A stretch of DNA of 15,253 bases from DAOTXK01 sp034435395 (GCA_034435395.1 DAOTXK010000134.1:1-15253), one strand, 5' to 3'. Positions 1 through 7,203 are shown, numbered from the stretch's first letter. Made by a program: numbers and translations. Notes: generated by a model from the sequence alone, not told the origin.

Positions 1-36
1 GGGCAAGATCACCCCGCCGGCCGGGTGGTCTTGCCC
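1..36 (-). terminator. Terminator-like hairpin after the pyrG/small-gene unit
   Basis: Positions 1-14 (GGGCAAGATCACCC) pair with 23-36 (GGGTGGTCTTGCCC), a 14-bp stem with one G-T wobble and an 8-base loop (15-22). It lies 16 bases beyond the stop codon of the small minus-strand gene, so it is well placed as a rho-independent terminator for that unit. The U-tract would fall before position 1 and cannot be seen. On the plus strand the hairpin is followed by GC-rich sequence, so it is not a plus-strand terminator of the standard type. Confidence 0.6.
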
Positions 37-52
37 GCCCCGCGACCGCGAT

Positions 53-271
53 TCAGAATCTCCCTTCTATGCCGTGCTCACGCAAGGCCCTCAGGGCAGT
101 TCTCGCCGCCAGGCGTTGTTGTTCCGCCCATCCCTCTTCGGTCACCATGCGTCCCAGGTGCTCCCACACCGCGCGCTGCTCCTCCACCTCCAGCGTCTCC
201 CACGCCCCTAAGATGCGCTGGGGTTGCCGACACAGGATTTCCACCCAGAACTCTTCCAGCGACAGTTCCAT
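53..271 (-). CDS. Small hypothetical protein downstream of pyrG
   Basis: A 72-residue product that I do not recognise. It is rich in Glu, Leu, Arg and Ala and looks almost wholly alpha-helical, with no signal peptide or membrane segment, so probably a small soluble protein. The case for a real gene rests on context. Its ATG lies 7 bases after the pyrG stop codon, the GAAGGGTGA that ends pyrG can serve as its ribosome binding site, and a strong hairpin follows its stop. It is therefore probably the last gene of the pyrG unit and translationally coupled to it. The residue composition (charged heptad-like pattern, two Trp in plausible helix faces) looks more like a true protein than the opposite-strand frames over the same bases, which are Pro/Ala/Arg-rich. 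No function can be given. Confidence 0.6.
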   Translation of the reverse strand: MELSLEEFWVEILCRQPQRILGAWETLEVEEQRAVWEHLGRMVTEEGWAEQQRLAARTALRALREHGIEGRF

Positions 272-278
272 GGCTCAA

Positions 279-1952
279 TCACCCTTCACCCACAGTCTGC
301 CGATTGGGAATCTCCTCTGCCTTTGCCCGGACTGTTAACGACATCCCGGCACTGGCAGCGTACTTGACGGCCTGCCCGACAAAGGCGTAGAACAAGGGAT
401 GAGGTTTGTTGGGGCGGCTGCCAAACTCCGGATGGAACTGGCTGCCCACCATGAAGGGATGGTCGCTCAATTCGGCAATCTCCACCAGGCGGCCATCCGG
501 ACTCAGGCCGCTGAACCGCATGCCAGCCTGTTCAAACCGCTCGCGATACTCGTTGTTGAACTCAAACCGGTGCCGGTGTCGCTCATCCACACGCTGGCGG
601 CCATACGCCTGTTGGGCGATAGTACCCGGCACCAGTTCACAGGGATAAACTCCCAGCCGCATCGTGCCGCCCAGGTCTCCGATCCCGCGTTGGTCAGGCA
701 TCAGGTCGATCACGGGGTTCGTGGTTGTGCTCTCGAACTCCGTGCTATTGGCGTCATCAAGACCCAGGACATGGCGCGCCGAGTCGATACACATGACCTG
801 CATTCCCAGACACAACCCCAGGTAGGGCACTTTGTGCTCGCGCGCCCAGCGGGCAGCCAGAATCTTTCCCTCGATGCCCCGCTCGCCAAAACCGCCCGGC
901 ACGACGATACCGCTCACCGTTTCCAGAACGTCAAATCCCTTGCCCTTCTCCAGGTCCCCGGAGTAAATCCATTCGATCTGTAAGAGCCGGTCATGGGCGG
1001 TGGCGGCGTGCAGTAATGCCTCTTTGACACTCATGTAAGCATCGTGTAGCTCGACATACTTGCCCACGATAGCCACCCGCACGGGTACGCGGAGGTTTTT
1101 CATCCGCTCGATCAGCCGACGCCAATCCTCCAGATCCACTGAGCGTTCCCCCAATCCCAGACGTTGCCTAATATACTCGCCCAGACCCGCATCTTCTAAC
1201 AGCAGCGGTACCTCATACAACAACGGAACCGTTGGCAGCGGAATAACCGCTTCCGGCTCCACGTCACAGAACAAGGCGATCTTATCGACGATCTCTCGGC
1301 TCACCGCATGATCGGTCCGGGCAATAATCACATCGGGTTGAATGCCGATGCCGCGCAATTCGCGCACGCTGTGTTGGGTCGGTTTGGTCTTTAACTCGCC
1401 GGTTGCGCCAATATACGGCAGAAACGTCACGTGCACGTACAACACCTGATCCCGACCCACATCGGTACGCATCTGTCGCAGCGCTTCCAAAAAGGGCTGG
1501 CCCTCAATATCACCGACCGTGCCCCCCACTTCCACCAGCACAACCTCTGCGTCATTTTCCAGCGCCGCCCGGACGATGCGACGTTTGATCTCGTTGGTGA
1601 TATGAGGGATGACCTGGATCGTTCCTCCCAGATAGTCACCATGGCGCTCTTTATTGATGACTTCAGCGTACACCTGGCCCGCTGTGACATTGGAGCTCCG
1701 GGTGAGATTCTCGTCGATGAAGCGTTCGTAGTGACCCAGATCGAGATCGGTCTCAGCGCCATCGACCGTCACAAACACCTCGCCATGTTGAAAAGGACTC
1801 ATCGTTCCCGGATCAACGTTGAGGTAAGGGTCGAGCTTCTGGATGGCAACCTTGATCCCTCTGGCCTTGAGAATACGACCGATCGCGGCTGCGGTGACAC
1901 CCTTGCCAACCGAACTCACCACCCCGCCGGTGCAAAAGATGTAACGTGTCAT
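279..1952 (-). CDS. pyrG: CTP synthase (glutamine-hydrolysing)
   Basis: CTP synthase aminates UTP to CTP with ATP and glutamine, the last step of de novo pyrimidine nucleotide synthesis in the cytoplasm. At 557 residues it is close to the usual 530-560. The N-terminal synthase domain begins with the family signature around residues 5-20, including the P-loop SSVGKGV (13-19), followed by KLDPYLNVDPGTMSP (39-53) and EVGGTVGDIE (141-150). The class I glutamine amidotransferase domain covers about residues 292-535. It has GGFGERG (353-359), the nucleophile Cys381 in GLCLGMQ, and the His507/Glu509 pair in QFHPEF. The ATG at 1950-1952 is preceded by AGGA seven bases upstream, and the protein starts at the canonical MTRYIF-type N terminus. 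It lies downstream of the roadblock gene, separated by a terminator. No clear promoter is visible in the short gap. Confidence 0.98.
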   Translation of the reverse strand: MTRYIFCTGGVVSSVGKGVTAAAIGRILKARGIKVAIQKLDPYLNVDPGTMSPFQHGEVFVTVDGAETDLDLGHYERFIDENLTRSSNVTAGQVYAEVINKERHGDYLGGTIQVIPHITNEIKRRIVRAALENDAEVVLVEVGGTVGDIEGQPFLEALRQMRTDVGRDQVLYVHVTFLPYIGATGELKTKPTQHSVRELRGIGIQPDVIIARTDHAVSREIVDKIALFCDVEPEAVIPLPTVPLLYEVPLLLEDAGLGEYIRQRLGLGERSVDLEDWRRLIERMKNLRVPVRVAIVGKYVELHDAYMSVKEALLHAATAHDRLLQIEWIYSGDLEKGKGFDVLETVSGIVVPGGFGERGIEGKILAARWAREHKVPYLGLCLGMQVMCIDSARHVLGLDDANSTEFESTTTNPVIDLMPDQRGIGDLGGTMRLGVYPCELVPGTIAQQAYGRQRVDERHRHRFEFNNEYRERFEQAGMRFSGLSPDGRLVEIAELSDHPFMVGSQFHPEFGSRPNKPHPLFYAFVGQAVKYAASAGMSLTVRAKAEEIPNRQTVGEG

Positions 1953-1997
1953 TAGGCATCCTGATTGATGTTATCACCAGCCCATAAACAAAAGAAG

Positions 1998-2035
1998 AAG
2001 CGGGGAGGTCAGCCTCGGGTTGCCTCTCCCCGCTT
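1998..2035 (-). terminator. Rho-independent terminator of the roadblock gene
   Basis: AAGCGGGGAG (1998-2007) and CTCCCCGCTT (2026-2035) form a perfect 10-bp stem with an 18-base loop that can pair further internally. Read on the minus strand the stem is followed by CTTCTTTTGTTT, a T-rich tail that fits intrinsic termination. It lies about 50 bases past the stop of the roadblock gene and about 45 bases before pyrG, so it separates the two transcripts at least partly. Confidence 0.8.
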
Positions 2036-2088
2036 GATTTGTCTCCAAGAATACCAGGGATGATACCGCATTCCCCAGGGACCACCTG

Positions 2089-2460
2089 CTACACCAGTTT
2101 CTCCAGGTCATCAGCCGCGCGCTTCATATCCAAAAAAATCAGGCCCAGCCTGGCGTTCTCCCGAATCAACGAGGTAAGAACAGCTTCCTCCCCAACAGAC
2201 ATAAGAATCACAAAACCATTCTCCCCCCTGATATATACCTGTTCCAATTCCCCACGTCCCAACTCCCCGGCAATACGTTCCCCCAGCGAGATCATTGCCG
2301 CCGACATTGCTGACACGCGGTCTTCCTCAATGCCTTGAGGCAGCGCTGATGCAATGATCAGCCCATCCACGCTCACCACAGCGGAGGCCTCAATATCAGG
2401 CGTGCTCGACTGCAAATCTCGCAAGCGATCCACCATCAATTCGGTCCGCGACTTTGCCAT
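2089..2460 (-). CDS. Roadblock/LC7 domain protein
   Basis: A 123-residue single-domain protein of the roadblock/LC7 family. These small alpha/beta proteins dimerise and often act as partners or regulators of small Ras-like GTPases such as MglA; a GTPase-activating role is known for MglB. Visible family features are the N-terminal helix (ELMVDRLRDLQ), the strand pair with ASAVVSVDGLIIASALP, the central helix SAMSAAMISLGERIAGELG, then QVYIRGENGFVILMSVG and the C-terminal helix DMKRAADDLEKL. I chose the ATG at 2458-2460 because AAAGGAG lies eight bases upstream. An in-frame ATG nine codons earlier has no comparable site and would place that ribosome binding site inside the gene. No GTPase gene lies next to it in this window. 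It has its own promoter and terminator, so it looks monocistronic. Confidence 0.9.
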   Translation of the reverse strand: MAKSRTELMVDRLRDLQSSTPDIEASAVVSVDGLIIASALPQGIEEDRVSAMSAAMISLGERIAGELGRGELEQVYIRGENGFVILMSVGEEAVLTSLIRENARLGLIFLDMKRAADDLEKLV

Positions 2461-2551
2461 GGATACTGCTCCTTTCATCGTGCCCATCGGGTTCCACAGA
2501 AAGGATAAGCCCTAATACTGCTGGACTGCGGCACGGCCTATCGTGGCAAGA

Positions 2552-2576
2552 AACACCAATGAGATGTCGTGGTGTT
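2552..2576 (-). repeat. Inverted repeat in the roadblock gene leader
   Basis: AACACCA (2552-2558) and TGGTGTT (2570-2576) are perfect complements around an 11-base spacer. The element lies between the predicted transcription start (about 2611) and the ribosome binding site of the roadblock gene. It could be an RNA hairpin in the leader or a DNA operator; neither is shown. A 7-bp repeat can occur by chance. Confidence 0.35.
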
Positions 2577-2617
2577 AAACTTAGGACGTTTGCCCCATGA
2601 GAATTGAGAACGACTGC

Positions 2618-2646
2618 ATAATAGCACAAGCCCTTTAGTGAGTCAA
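2618..2646 (-). promoter_or_regulatory. Sigma70-type promoter of the roadblock gene
   Basis: Read on the minus strand, TTGACT (2646-2641) and TATTAT (2623-2618) are separated by exactly 17 bases, each one mismatch from consensus. Transcription would start near 2611, giving a 5' leader of about 150 bases before the ATG at 2460. This is one of the two best promoters in the window. Confidence 0.75.
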
Positions 2647-2710
2647 CAATCCACGCCGACAACCAGGAGAGCATACAGGCAGCATCCGCACGGCGTAGGG
2701 AGAACGTGTA

Positions 2711-2739
2711 TCGCCACAGGCCGGAATCTATGCTACATT
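2711..2739 (+). promoter_or_regulatory. Candidate promoter of the moxR operon
   Basis: TCGCCA (2711-2716, 4 of 6 matches to the -35 consensus), a 17-base spacer ending in an extended-10 TG (2731-2732), and TACATT (2734-2739). The start would lie near 2746, about 60 bases before the moxR start codon. A 7-bp inverted repeat GCCACAG (2713-2719) / CTGTGGC (2752-2758) brackets the -10 element and could be an operator. This is a weak prediction. Confidence 0.4.
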
Positions 2740-2804
2740 GATGGGCACCTGCTGTGGCCTGATGGATTCAACACCAATCGTCTGAGGATGAAGGAGCAAT
2801 CTGC

Positions 2805-3761
2805 GTGAACATCGTGCAGAACGTCGCCGAACAGATCATCAACAACGTCAGCAAAGTGATCATCGGCAAGCGCAACGAGATCCGACTCACCGTTATTGGC
2901 TTGTTGTGTGAGGGACATATTCTTATCGAAGACGTGCCCGGCGTAGGCAAGACCATGCTCGCCCGAGCGTTATCACGATCGATCGGTTGCTTATTCAGCC
3001 GTATTCAGTTTACGCCAGATATGCTGCCGTCCGACGTCACGGGCGTGTCCGTGTACAATCAAAAAACACTGGAGTTTGAGTTCCGGCCCGGCCCCATCGT
3101 GGCCCAGATCATCCTGGCTGATGAAATCAACCGGGCAACTCCCAAAACGCAGGCGGCGTTATTGGAAGCGATGGAGGAACGTCAGATCACGGTCGACGGC
3201 ACCACCTACAAACTTGGCCCGCCCTTCCTGGTGATGGCCACCCAGAACCCGATCGAGTATGAGGGCACTTTTCCGCTGCCGGAGGCTCAACTGGACCGCT
3301 TCATCATGCGCATCGAGCTGGGCTATCCCTCGCCCCAGGAAGAAATCGCCATGCTGGATTCACAACAATATCAACACCCGATCACCCAAATCCAACAGGT
3401 GGTCAGCGTGCAGGAATTACTGGCCGCTCAGCAGGCCGTGCGCAGCGTCTATCTGGCACCGGAAATCAAACGTTACATCATTGAGCTGGTCAACGCCACC
3501 CGACGACACCCTGACGTTTACCTGGGAGCCAGCCCGCGCGGCGCATTGGCCCTTTACCGGACATCACAGGCGCTCTCCGCCAACGTGGGGCGGGATTACG
3601 TCTTGCCCGATGATGTCAAGGCCCTGGCGGAAGTCACCCTGCCCCATCGCATTATCGTCGGACCGGCGGCCCGAATCAGAGATATTTCGCCGCAGACGAT
3701 CATCCGCGACATTCTGGCGACTGTGCCCGTTCCGGGAGCAACCATCGGCGCACCCCGTTAG
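2805..3761 (+). CDS. MoxR-family AAA+ ATPase
   Basis: A 318-residue MoxR-type AAA+ ATPase, a chaperone-like enzyme thought to remodel or mature partner proteins, often together with DUF58/von Willebrand A proteins coded next to it. The motifs are in order: Walker A in DVPGVGKT (43-50), Walker B IILADEINR (102-110), sensor 1 ATQNP (145-149), the arginine-finger region EGTFPLPEAQLDRF (153-166), and sensor 2 in GASPRGALALYR near the C terminus. Length is normal. The start is a GTG preceded by AAGGAG eight bases upstream, and no better ATG is present. It is the first gene of a plus-strand operon, with the DUF58 gene 12 bases after its stop. The name moxR is a family label; the exact substrate is unknown. 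Confidence 0.95.
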   Translation: MNIVQNVAEQIINNVSKVIIGKRNEIRLTVIGLLCEGHILIEDVPGVGKTMLARALSRSIGCLFSRIQFTPDMLPSDVTGVSVYNQKTLEFEFRPGPIVAQIILADEINRATPKTQAALLEAMEERQITVDGTTYKLGPPFLVMATQNPIEYEGTFPLPEAQLDRFIMRIELGYPSPQEEIAMLDSQQYQHPITQIQQVVSVQELLAAQQAVRSVYLAPEIKRYIIELVNATRRHPDVYLGASPRGALALYRTSQALSANVGRDYVLPDDVKALAEVTLPHRIIVGPAARIRDISPQTIIRDILATVPVPGATIGAPR

Positions 3762-3773
3762 TCTATACTCATC

Positions 3774-5036
3774 ATGAGCCACCGACGGAACGTCATCTAC
3801 ATCCTGCTTATCCTGTCACTTCTAACCGGGCTGGCCAGTGGCCGGGCACTCATGTTTAACATCGCCTACGCCCTGGGAGGCCTGCTGCTCCTCTCGCTCG
3901 TATGGGCCTGGCTTGGCGTGTCCTGGGTGCGCCTTAAGCGTTCGACACGCGCCCGCCGCGCCCAGGTTGGCAAACCGTTCGAGGAGACCTTCACCCTCCA
4001 CAACCGGAGCCTTTTTCCCAAACTCTGGATAGAAGTCCGCGATCACTCCACTCTGCCTGGACACCGGGCCAGTCAGGTAGTGCCCAGCTTGCTCCCTAGA
4101 GCGCGCTACGAATGGCAGGTCCGCACCCCATGTACTCTCCGAGGGGAATATCAGCTCGGCCCTATCACGCTGACCAGTGGCGACCCATTTGGCCTCTTCT
4201 CATTCCCCAGGTACATCGCCGCCACCTCCAAGATCGTGGTCTATCCGGCGGCCGTTCCCATTTACGATTTTGCCACGCCCAGCGGCCTGCTGTCCGGCGG
4301 CGACGCCCAACGACGGCGCGCCCACTTTGTCACCACGAACGCTGCCGGTGTCCGCGACTATGCGCCCGGCGACAGCTTCAACCGCATCCACTGGCGGAGC
4401 ACAGCCCGGAAAAGCCGGTTGTTGGTCAAGGAATTTGAGATAGACCCGCTGGCCGATGTCTGGATTTTTCTCGATCTATCGGCCTGTTCGCTGGTCGAAC
4501 GGCCTAATGCCCGTAACGGCGACCTTGAAGCCACTGCCGAACTCATCCCTGGGACAGACCTCCGCCTGCCAGCCTCCACTGAGGAATATGGCGTGGTCAT
4601 TGCGGCGTCGCTGACCAAGTTTTTCCTGGACAAAGGGCGCAACCTCGGTTTTGTCACTTACGGCCCATATCGGGAAGTGATCCAGGCCGACCGCAGCCAG
4701 CGCCAGCTAAACCAGATCCTGGAGGTGCTGGCCGTCGCCAAAAGCACCGGTGACTTCGACCTGAATCACATGTTAACCATCGACACCGAGTATCTGGGGC
4801 GCGGCACAACCCTTATTATCATCACGGCAGACCAGACCGAACTATGGATCCAACAGGCTCACGTCCTGGCGCGGCGGGGGATTCGAATCGTCGCCATCTT
4901 GATGGACCCGACAAGCTTTGGCGGCACCGCAGATACTCGACAAACCCAGGCCAGACTGGCGACATTCTCGGTTCCGACATATGTGGTACGGCAGGGTGAC
5001 AACCTGCCAGCGGTGTTGAGTCAGCGGCTCCACTAG
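3774..5036 (+). CDS. DUF58 domain membrane protein
   Basis: A 420-residue DUF58 protein, the usual genomic partner of MoxR ATPases. Two membrane segments lie at the N terminus (about residues 7-24 and 28-52). A beta-rich stretch follows (65-165). The DUF58 signature spans about residues 193-224: VRDYAPGDSFNRIHW, then RSTARKSRLLVKEFE. Next comes a von Willebrand A-like core beginning with VWIFLDLSA (229-237). Here the metal-site motif is only partial (DLSAC instead of DxSxS). An insertion-like segment of about 30 residues (241-268), rich in polar residues, separates this strand from the STEEYGVVIAASL helix. The start ATG follows the moxR stop by 12 bases and has no strong ribosome binding site, which suggests translation coupled to moxR. 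The role of the family is not settled; proposals include metal-dependent protein interactions at the envelope. Confidence 0.93.
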   Translation: MSHRRNVIYILLILSLLTGLASGRALMFNIAYALGGLLLLSLVWAWLGVSWVRLKRSTRARRAQVGKPFEETFTLHNRSLFPKLWIEVRDHSTLPGHRASQVVPSLLPRARYEWQVRTPCTLRGEYQLGPITLTSGDPFGLFSFPRYIAATSKIVVYPAAVPIYDFATPSGLLSGGDAQRRRAHFVTTNAAGVRDYAPGDSFNRIHWRSTARKSRLLVKEFEIDPLADVWIFLDLSACSLVERPNARNGDLEATAELIPGTDLRLPASTEEYGVVIAASLTKFFLDKGRNLGFVTYGPYREVIQADRSQRQLNQILEVLAVAKSTGDFDLNHMLTIDTEYLGRGTTLIIITADQTELWIQQAHVLARRGIRIVAILMDPTSFGGTADTRQTQARLATFSVPTYVVRQGDNLPAVLSQRLH

Positions 5037-5059
5037 TTCCAGTTCTATCGGAGTCCCCT

Positions 5060-5740
5060 ATGACAGAACCGATTAACGCGACAATCGCCCGCCTGATCCG
5101 ACAGGCGAATGCCGCTGCTGCCAGAGGCGATTATCCAGCAGCGCAGCATCTGGCACGAGAAGCCGTCGAACGATCACAACTGGTCTTCCACCAACCCAGC
5201 CGGGCCGCTGCTCACTACACCCTGGCGACCATGCTCTGGAGCGACGAAACTGCCAGGGCCGAAGAGGCGCAGGTACATGCCGCCACGGCGGCGAAACTGG
5301 CCAGGCCCCACACCGACGAGTATTACATGGCCATCACTTTGCTCGCCCGTATTGAGGCCGGCCTGGGCCACCTGGAACGCGCGCAGGCCCTCAACGAAAA
5401 CCTGCTGGATATTTATCAGCGCAAAAATCGCCCCCAGGGAATCGCCGACGTGCTGCGCAGCTTCGGCGATCTGGCACTGAAACGAAACGATCTTCCCGCC
5501 GCTCGCGAGTTCTTTGAACAAAGCCAGGCCCTCTACGAAAGCGTGGTCGACGATCCCCTCAATCAGGCAGGGCTTCTGATCAGCATGGGATCATTGGCCT
5601 TTCGCGAAGGGGACATGGACCAGGCACGGCAGCACTGGGAGCGCGCCTGTGCCCTTGGCCAAAAGCACCACTTCAACCAGATCATCACCTATGCTCAACG
5701 AGCGCTTGATGCACTCGCCCAAACCACGGCGGATGAATAA
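5060..5740 (+). CDS. Tetratricopeptide repeat protein
   Basis: A 226-residue, soluble, all-helical protein made of about five TPR-like units (roughly residues 13-46, 50-80, 91-120, 131-165 and 174-208). The units show the typical pattern of small residues at helix contacts (for example LALKRNDLPAAREFFEQS, and GSLAFREGDMDQARQHWERA). No signal peptide or membrane segment is visible. The ATG at 5060 is preceded by CGGAG seven bases upstream and follows the DUF58 stop by 23 bases. Its end overlaps the next gene by 8 bases (ATGAATAA). TPR proteins serve as protein-protein interaction scaffolds, so a role as adaptor for the MoxR/DUF58 pair or for the membrane proteins downstream is possible but unproven. 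Confidence 0.85.
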   Translation: MTEPINATIARLIRQANAAAARGDYPAAQHLAREAVERSQLVFHQPSRAAAHYTLATMLWSDETARAEEAQVHAATAAKLARPHTDEYYMAITLLARIEAGLGHLERAQALNENLLDIYQRKNRPQGIADVLRSFGDLALKRNDLPAAREFFEQSQALYESVVDDPLNQAGLLISMGSLAFREGDMDQARQHWERACALGQKHHFNQIITYAQRALDALAQTTADE

Positions 5741-6428
5741 CCATCGTGCGGTCCTCCACCACCGCCATCTATACCTGACGGTGCTGGCCGGTGGCGCAAC
5801 CACGCTGGCTGTCGAGCTTTCGGCCTCCCGCCTGCTAGGGCCTTTCTTCGGGACCAGCACCGTTGTCTGGGCTGGCATCATCGGCCTGATACTGATCTAC
5901 CTTGCAGCAGGTTACTTCATCGGCGGGCATTGGGCAGACCGCGCGCCGACCTCAGTCAGGTTCTACCAGATCGTGGCCTGGGGAGCGTTTGCCAGTGGAA
6001 TAACGCCCTTTGGGGCGCGCTTTCTGTTGCCCGTGATGGCCAGCAGCGGGCTGCCGCTTGGGCTGGCGACGCCGCTCTCATTGCTCGTGCTATTCATGGT
6101 CCCGGTTACATTGCTGGGGTGTATCCCACCCTTTGCCGTTCGGCTGGCCCTGGCCACCCGTGACCAGACGGGGCGAGTCGCTGGCCAAATATATGCCGTT
6201 TCGACGCTGGGCAGCGTGGGAGGAGCGCTGGTCCCAGTCCTGTACCTGCTGCCTGAGGTGGGCACCACAACCACGTTCCTGCTCTTCGCGGATGTCCTGT
6301 TGCTGATGGCTTTGCTGGGGCTGATCCTGTATGACCGACGCCAGTTCATACGGCTGTTGTGGATGCCCGCCATTCATATCCTGCTGTGGGCTTCCCAGTT
6401 AGTTGCCGGCCTCCCGGCTCCTCTGTGA
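5733..6428 (+). CDS. Membrane domain of fused MFS/spermidine-synthase type, lacking the synthase half
   Basis: A 231-residue integral membrane protein with about six or seven hydrophobic segments (roughly 13-36, 45-67, 77-101, 108-129, 155-173, 178-200, 206-226). It resembles the membrane half of fused MFS/spermidine synthase proteins. Recognisable stretches are TLAVELSASRLLGPFFGTS (24-42), AAGYFIGGHWADRAP (58-72) and GRVAGQIYAVSTLGSVGG (147-164). In the usual fused proteins a spermidine-synthase-like methyltransferase-fold domain follows; here the frame ends right after the membrane part and no such domain is coded next to it. I chose the ATG at 5733, which overlaps the stop of the TPR gene. 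An upstream in-frame GTG at 5649 would add 28 polar residues inside the TPR gene and looks spurious. Whether this is an intact small family member or a remnant is unclear. Confidence 0.8.
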   Translation: MNNHRAVLHHRHLYLTVLAGGATTLAVELSASRLLGPFFGTSTVVWAGIIGLILIYLAAGYFIGGHWADRAPTSVRFYQIVAWGAFASGITPFGARFLLPVMASSGLPLGLATPLSLLVLFMVPVTLLGCIPPFAVRLALATRDQTGRVAGQIYAVSTLGSVGGALVPVLYLLPEVGTTTTFLLFADVLLLMALLGLILYDRRQFIRLLWMPAIHILLWASQLVAGLPAPL

Positions 6429-6431
6429 CTG

Positions 6432-7196
6432 ATGCGGACCAGAGACAGGCGCTCTATCACCAGGTTTTTCGGCCCCCTCCGCCCGATCATTGGCTGGTTC
6501 CTGGTGGCTGGCATCCCCCTCTGGATGCTTCTGGGCAGCACACGCTTGCTGATGACGGAAGCATACCTGCACTTTGAATATACCAGGTCGGATTTTCCGG
6601 CTGACCCATATGGCTTCACTCAGGATGAACGCCAGGAATACGCCCGTTATGCCATCGACTACTTACAAGGCGACCAGGACATCACCTACCTAGCTGAACT
6701 GACTCTCCCCGACGGTCACGCCATGTACAATCGGCGCGAGTTGCGCCATATGGCCGATGTTAAGACCGTGACGCAGACTGCCCTGGCTATCCACAATGCA
6801 CTGACGGTCATTCTGGCGGGGGCTATTGTATGGTTATCCCGACAACCTGGCACACGTCGCCTCCTCAGGAAAAGCCTGGCCTGCGGAGGTTATGTCACCA
6901 TTGGGCTGATCCTGGCCCTGGTCATTATCATCGCCCTTAATTGGGACCTCTTTTTCGACGGCTTCCATCAACTGTTTTTTGAGAGCGGCACATGGCGCTT
7001 TGAGTACTCAGACACGCTTATCCGCCTCTTTCCGGAGCGTTTCTGGTTCGATGCGGCCATGGCCATTGGGCTACTGACCGTGACTGGCGAAGCGTTGCTG
7101 ATTGGCGCCGCCTGGTTATGGGAACGCCAAACAAAAGCGGCAGCATCATACGACACCGCCGCCGCTGAGTCTGAGCCAGAATCTGAGCCAGAATAG
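6432..7196 (+). CDS. TIGR01906/DUF1461 family integral membrane protein
   Basis: A 254-residue membrane protein of the TIGR01906 (DUF1461) family, whose function is unknown. One membrane segment lies near the N terminus (about 18-40). A long extracytoplasmic-type loop follows, with the family motif region RRELRHMADVK (101-111). Three more segments lie at about 117-136, 150-170 and 205-231. Between the third and fourth is the conserved pattern NWDLFFDGFHQLFF (170-183) and IRLFPERFWFD (197-207). The C-terminal tail is acidic and ends in a duplicated Ser-Glu-Pro-Glu unit. The ATG lies 3 bases after the preceding stop, so it belongs to the same operon and probably depends on coupling. It is the last gene of the operon and converges on apgM with only 7 bases between stops. 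Confidence 0.88.
   Translation: MRTRDRRSITRFFGPLRPIIGWFLVAGIPLWMLLGSTRLLMTEAYLHFEYTRSDFPADPYGFTQDERQEYARYAIDYLQGDQDITYLAELTLPDGHAMYNRRELRHMADVKTVTQTALAIHNALTVILAGAIVWLSRQPGTRRLLRKSLACGGYVTIGLILALVIIIALNWDLFFDGFHQLFFESGTWRFEYSDTLIRLFPERFWFDAAMAIGLLTVTGEALLIGAAWLWERQTKAAASYDTAAAESEPESEPE
7170..7193 (+). repeat. 12-bp tandem duplication at the end of the TIGR01906 gene
   Basis: TCTGAGCCAGAA occurs twice in direct tandem (7170-7181 and 7182-7193), immediately before the TAG stop. In frame it codes for two Ser-Glu-Pro-Glu units. It is a short coding microduplication, probably by slippage. Confidence 0.9.
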
Positions 7197-7203
7197 GAGT
7201 CCG

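Larger units (their letters stand above)
2461..2804. other. Divergent intergenic region between the roadblock gene and moxR
   Basis: This 344-base gap carries no convincing gene. It holds a strong minus-strand promoter for the roadblock gene (2618-2646), a roughly 150-base leader for that gene with an inverted repeat (2552-2576), a weaker plus-strand promoter candidate for moxR (2711-2739), and the moxR ribosome binding site AAGGAG at 2791-2796. Short reading frames crossing it lack ribosome binding sites and recognisable products. Confidence 0.7.

Noticed and set aside
1431..1955. A 174-codon plus-strand frame opposite pyrG
   Set aside because: It is antisense to the conserved N-terminal half of CTP synthase, with His/Asp/Arg-rich shadow composition.
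1953..1997. A dedicated pyrG promoter just upstream of its start
   Set aside because: A GATAAC near the start has only a poor -35 partner in the T-rich terminator tail, too weak to report as a promoter.
2396..2674. A 92-codon minus-strand frame across the roadblock promoter and leader
   Set aside because: It overlaps the promoter and the roadblock start in another frame, has no ribosome binding site and shows no recognisable family.
5649..5732. GTG start 28 codons upstream for the membrane protein
   Set aside because: It would lie inside the TPR gene and add a polar, Ser/Arg-rich leader. The ATG at 5733 gives the standard stop-start overlap and a normal N terminus.
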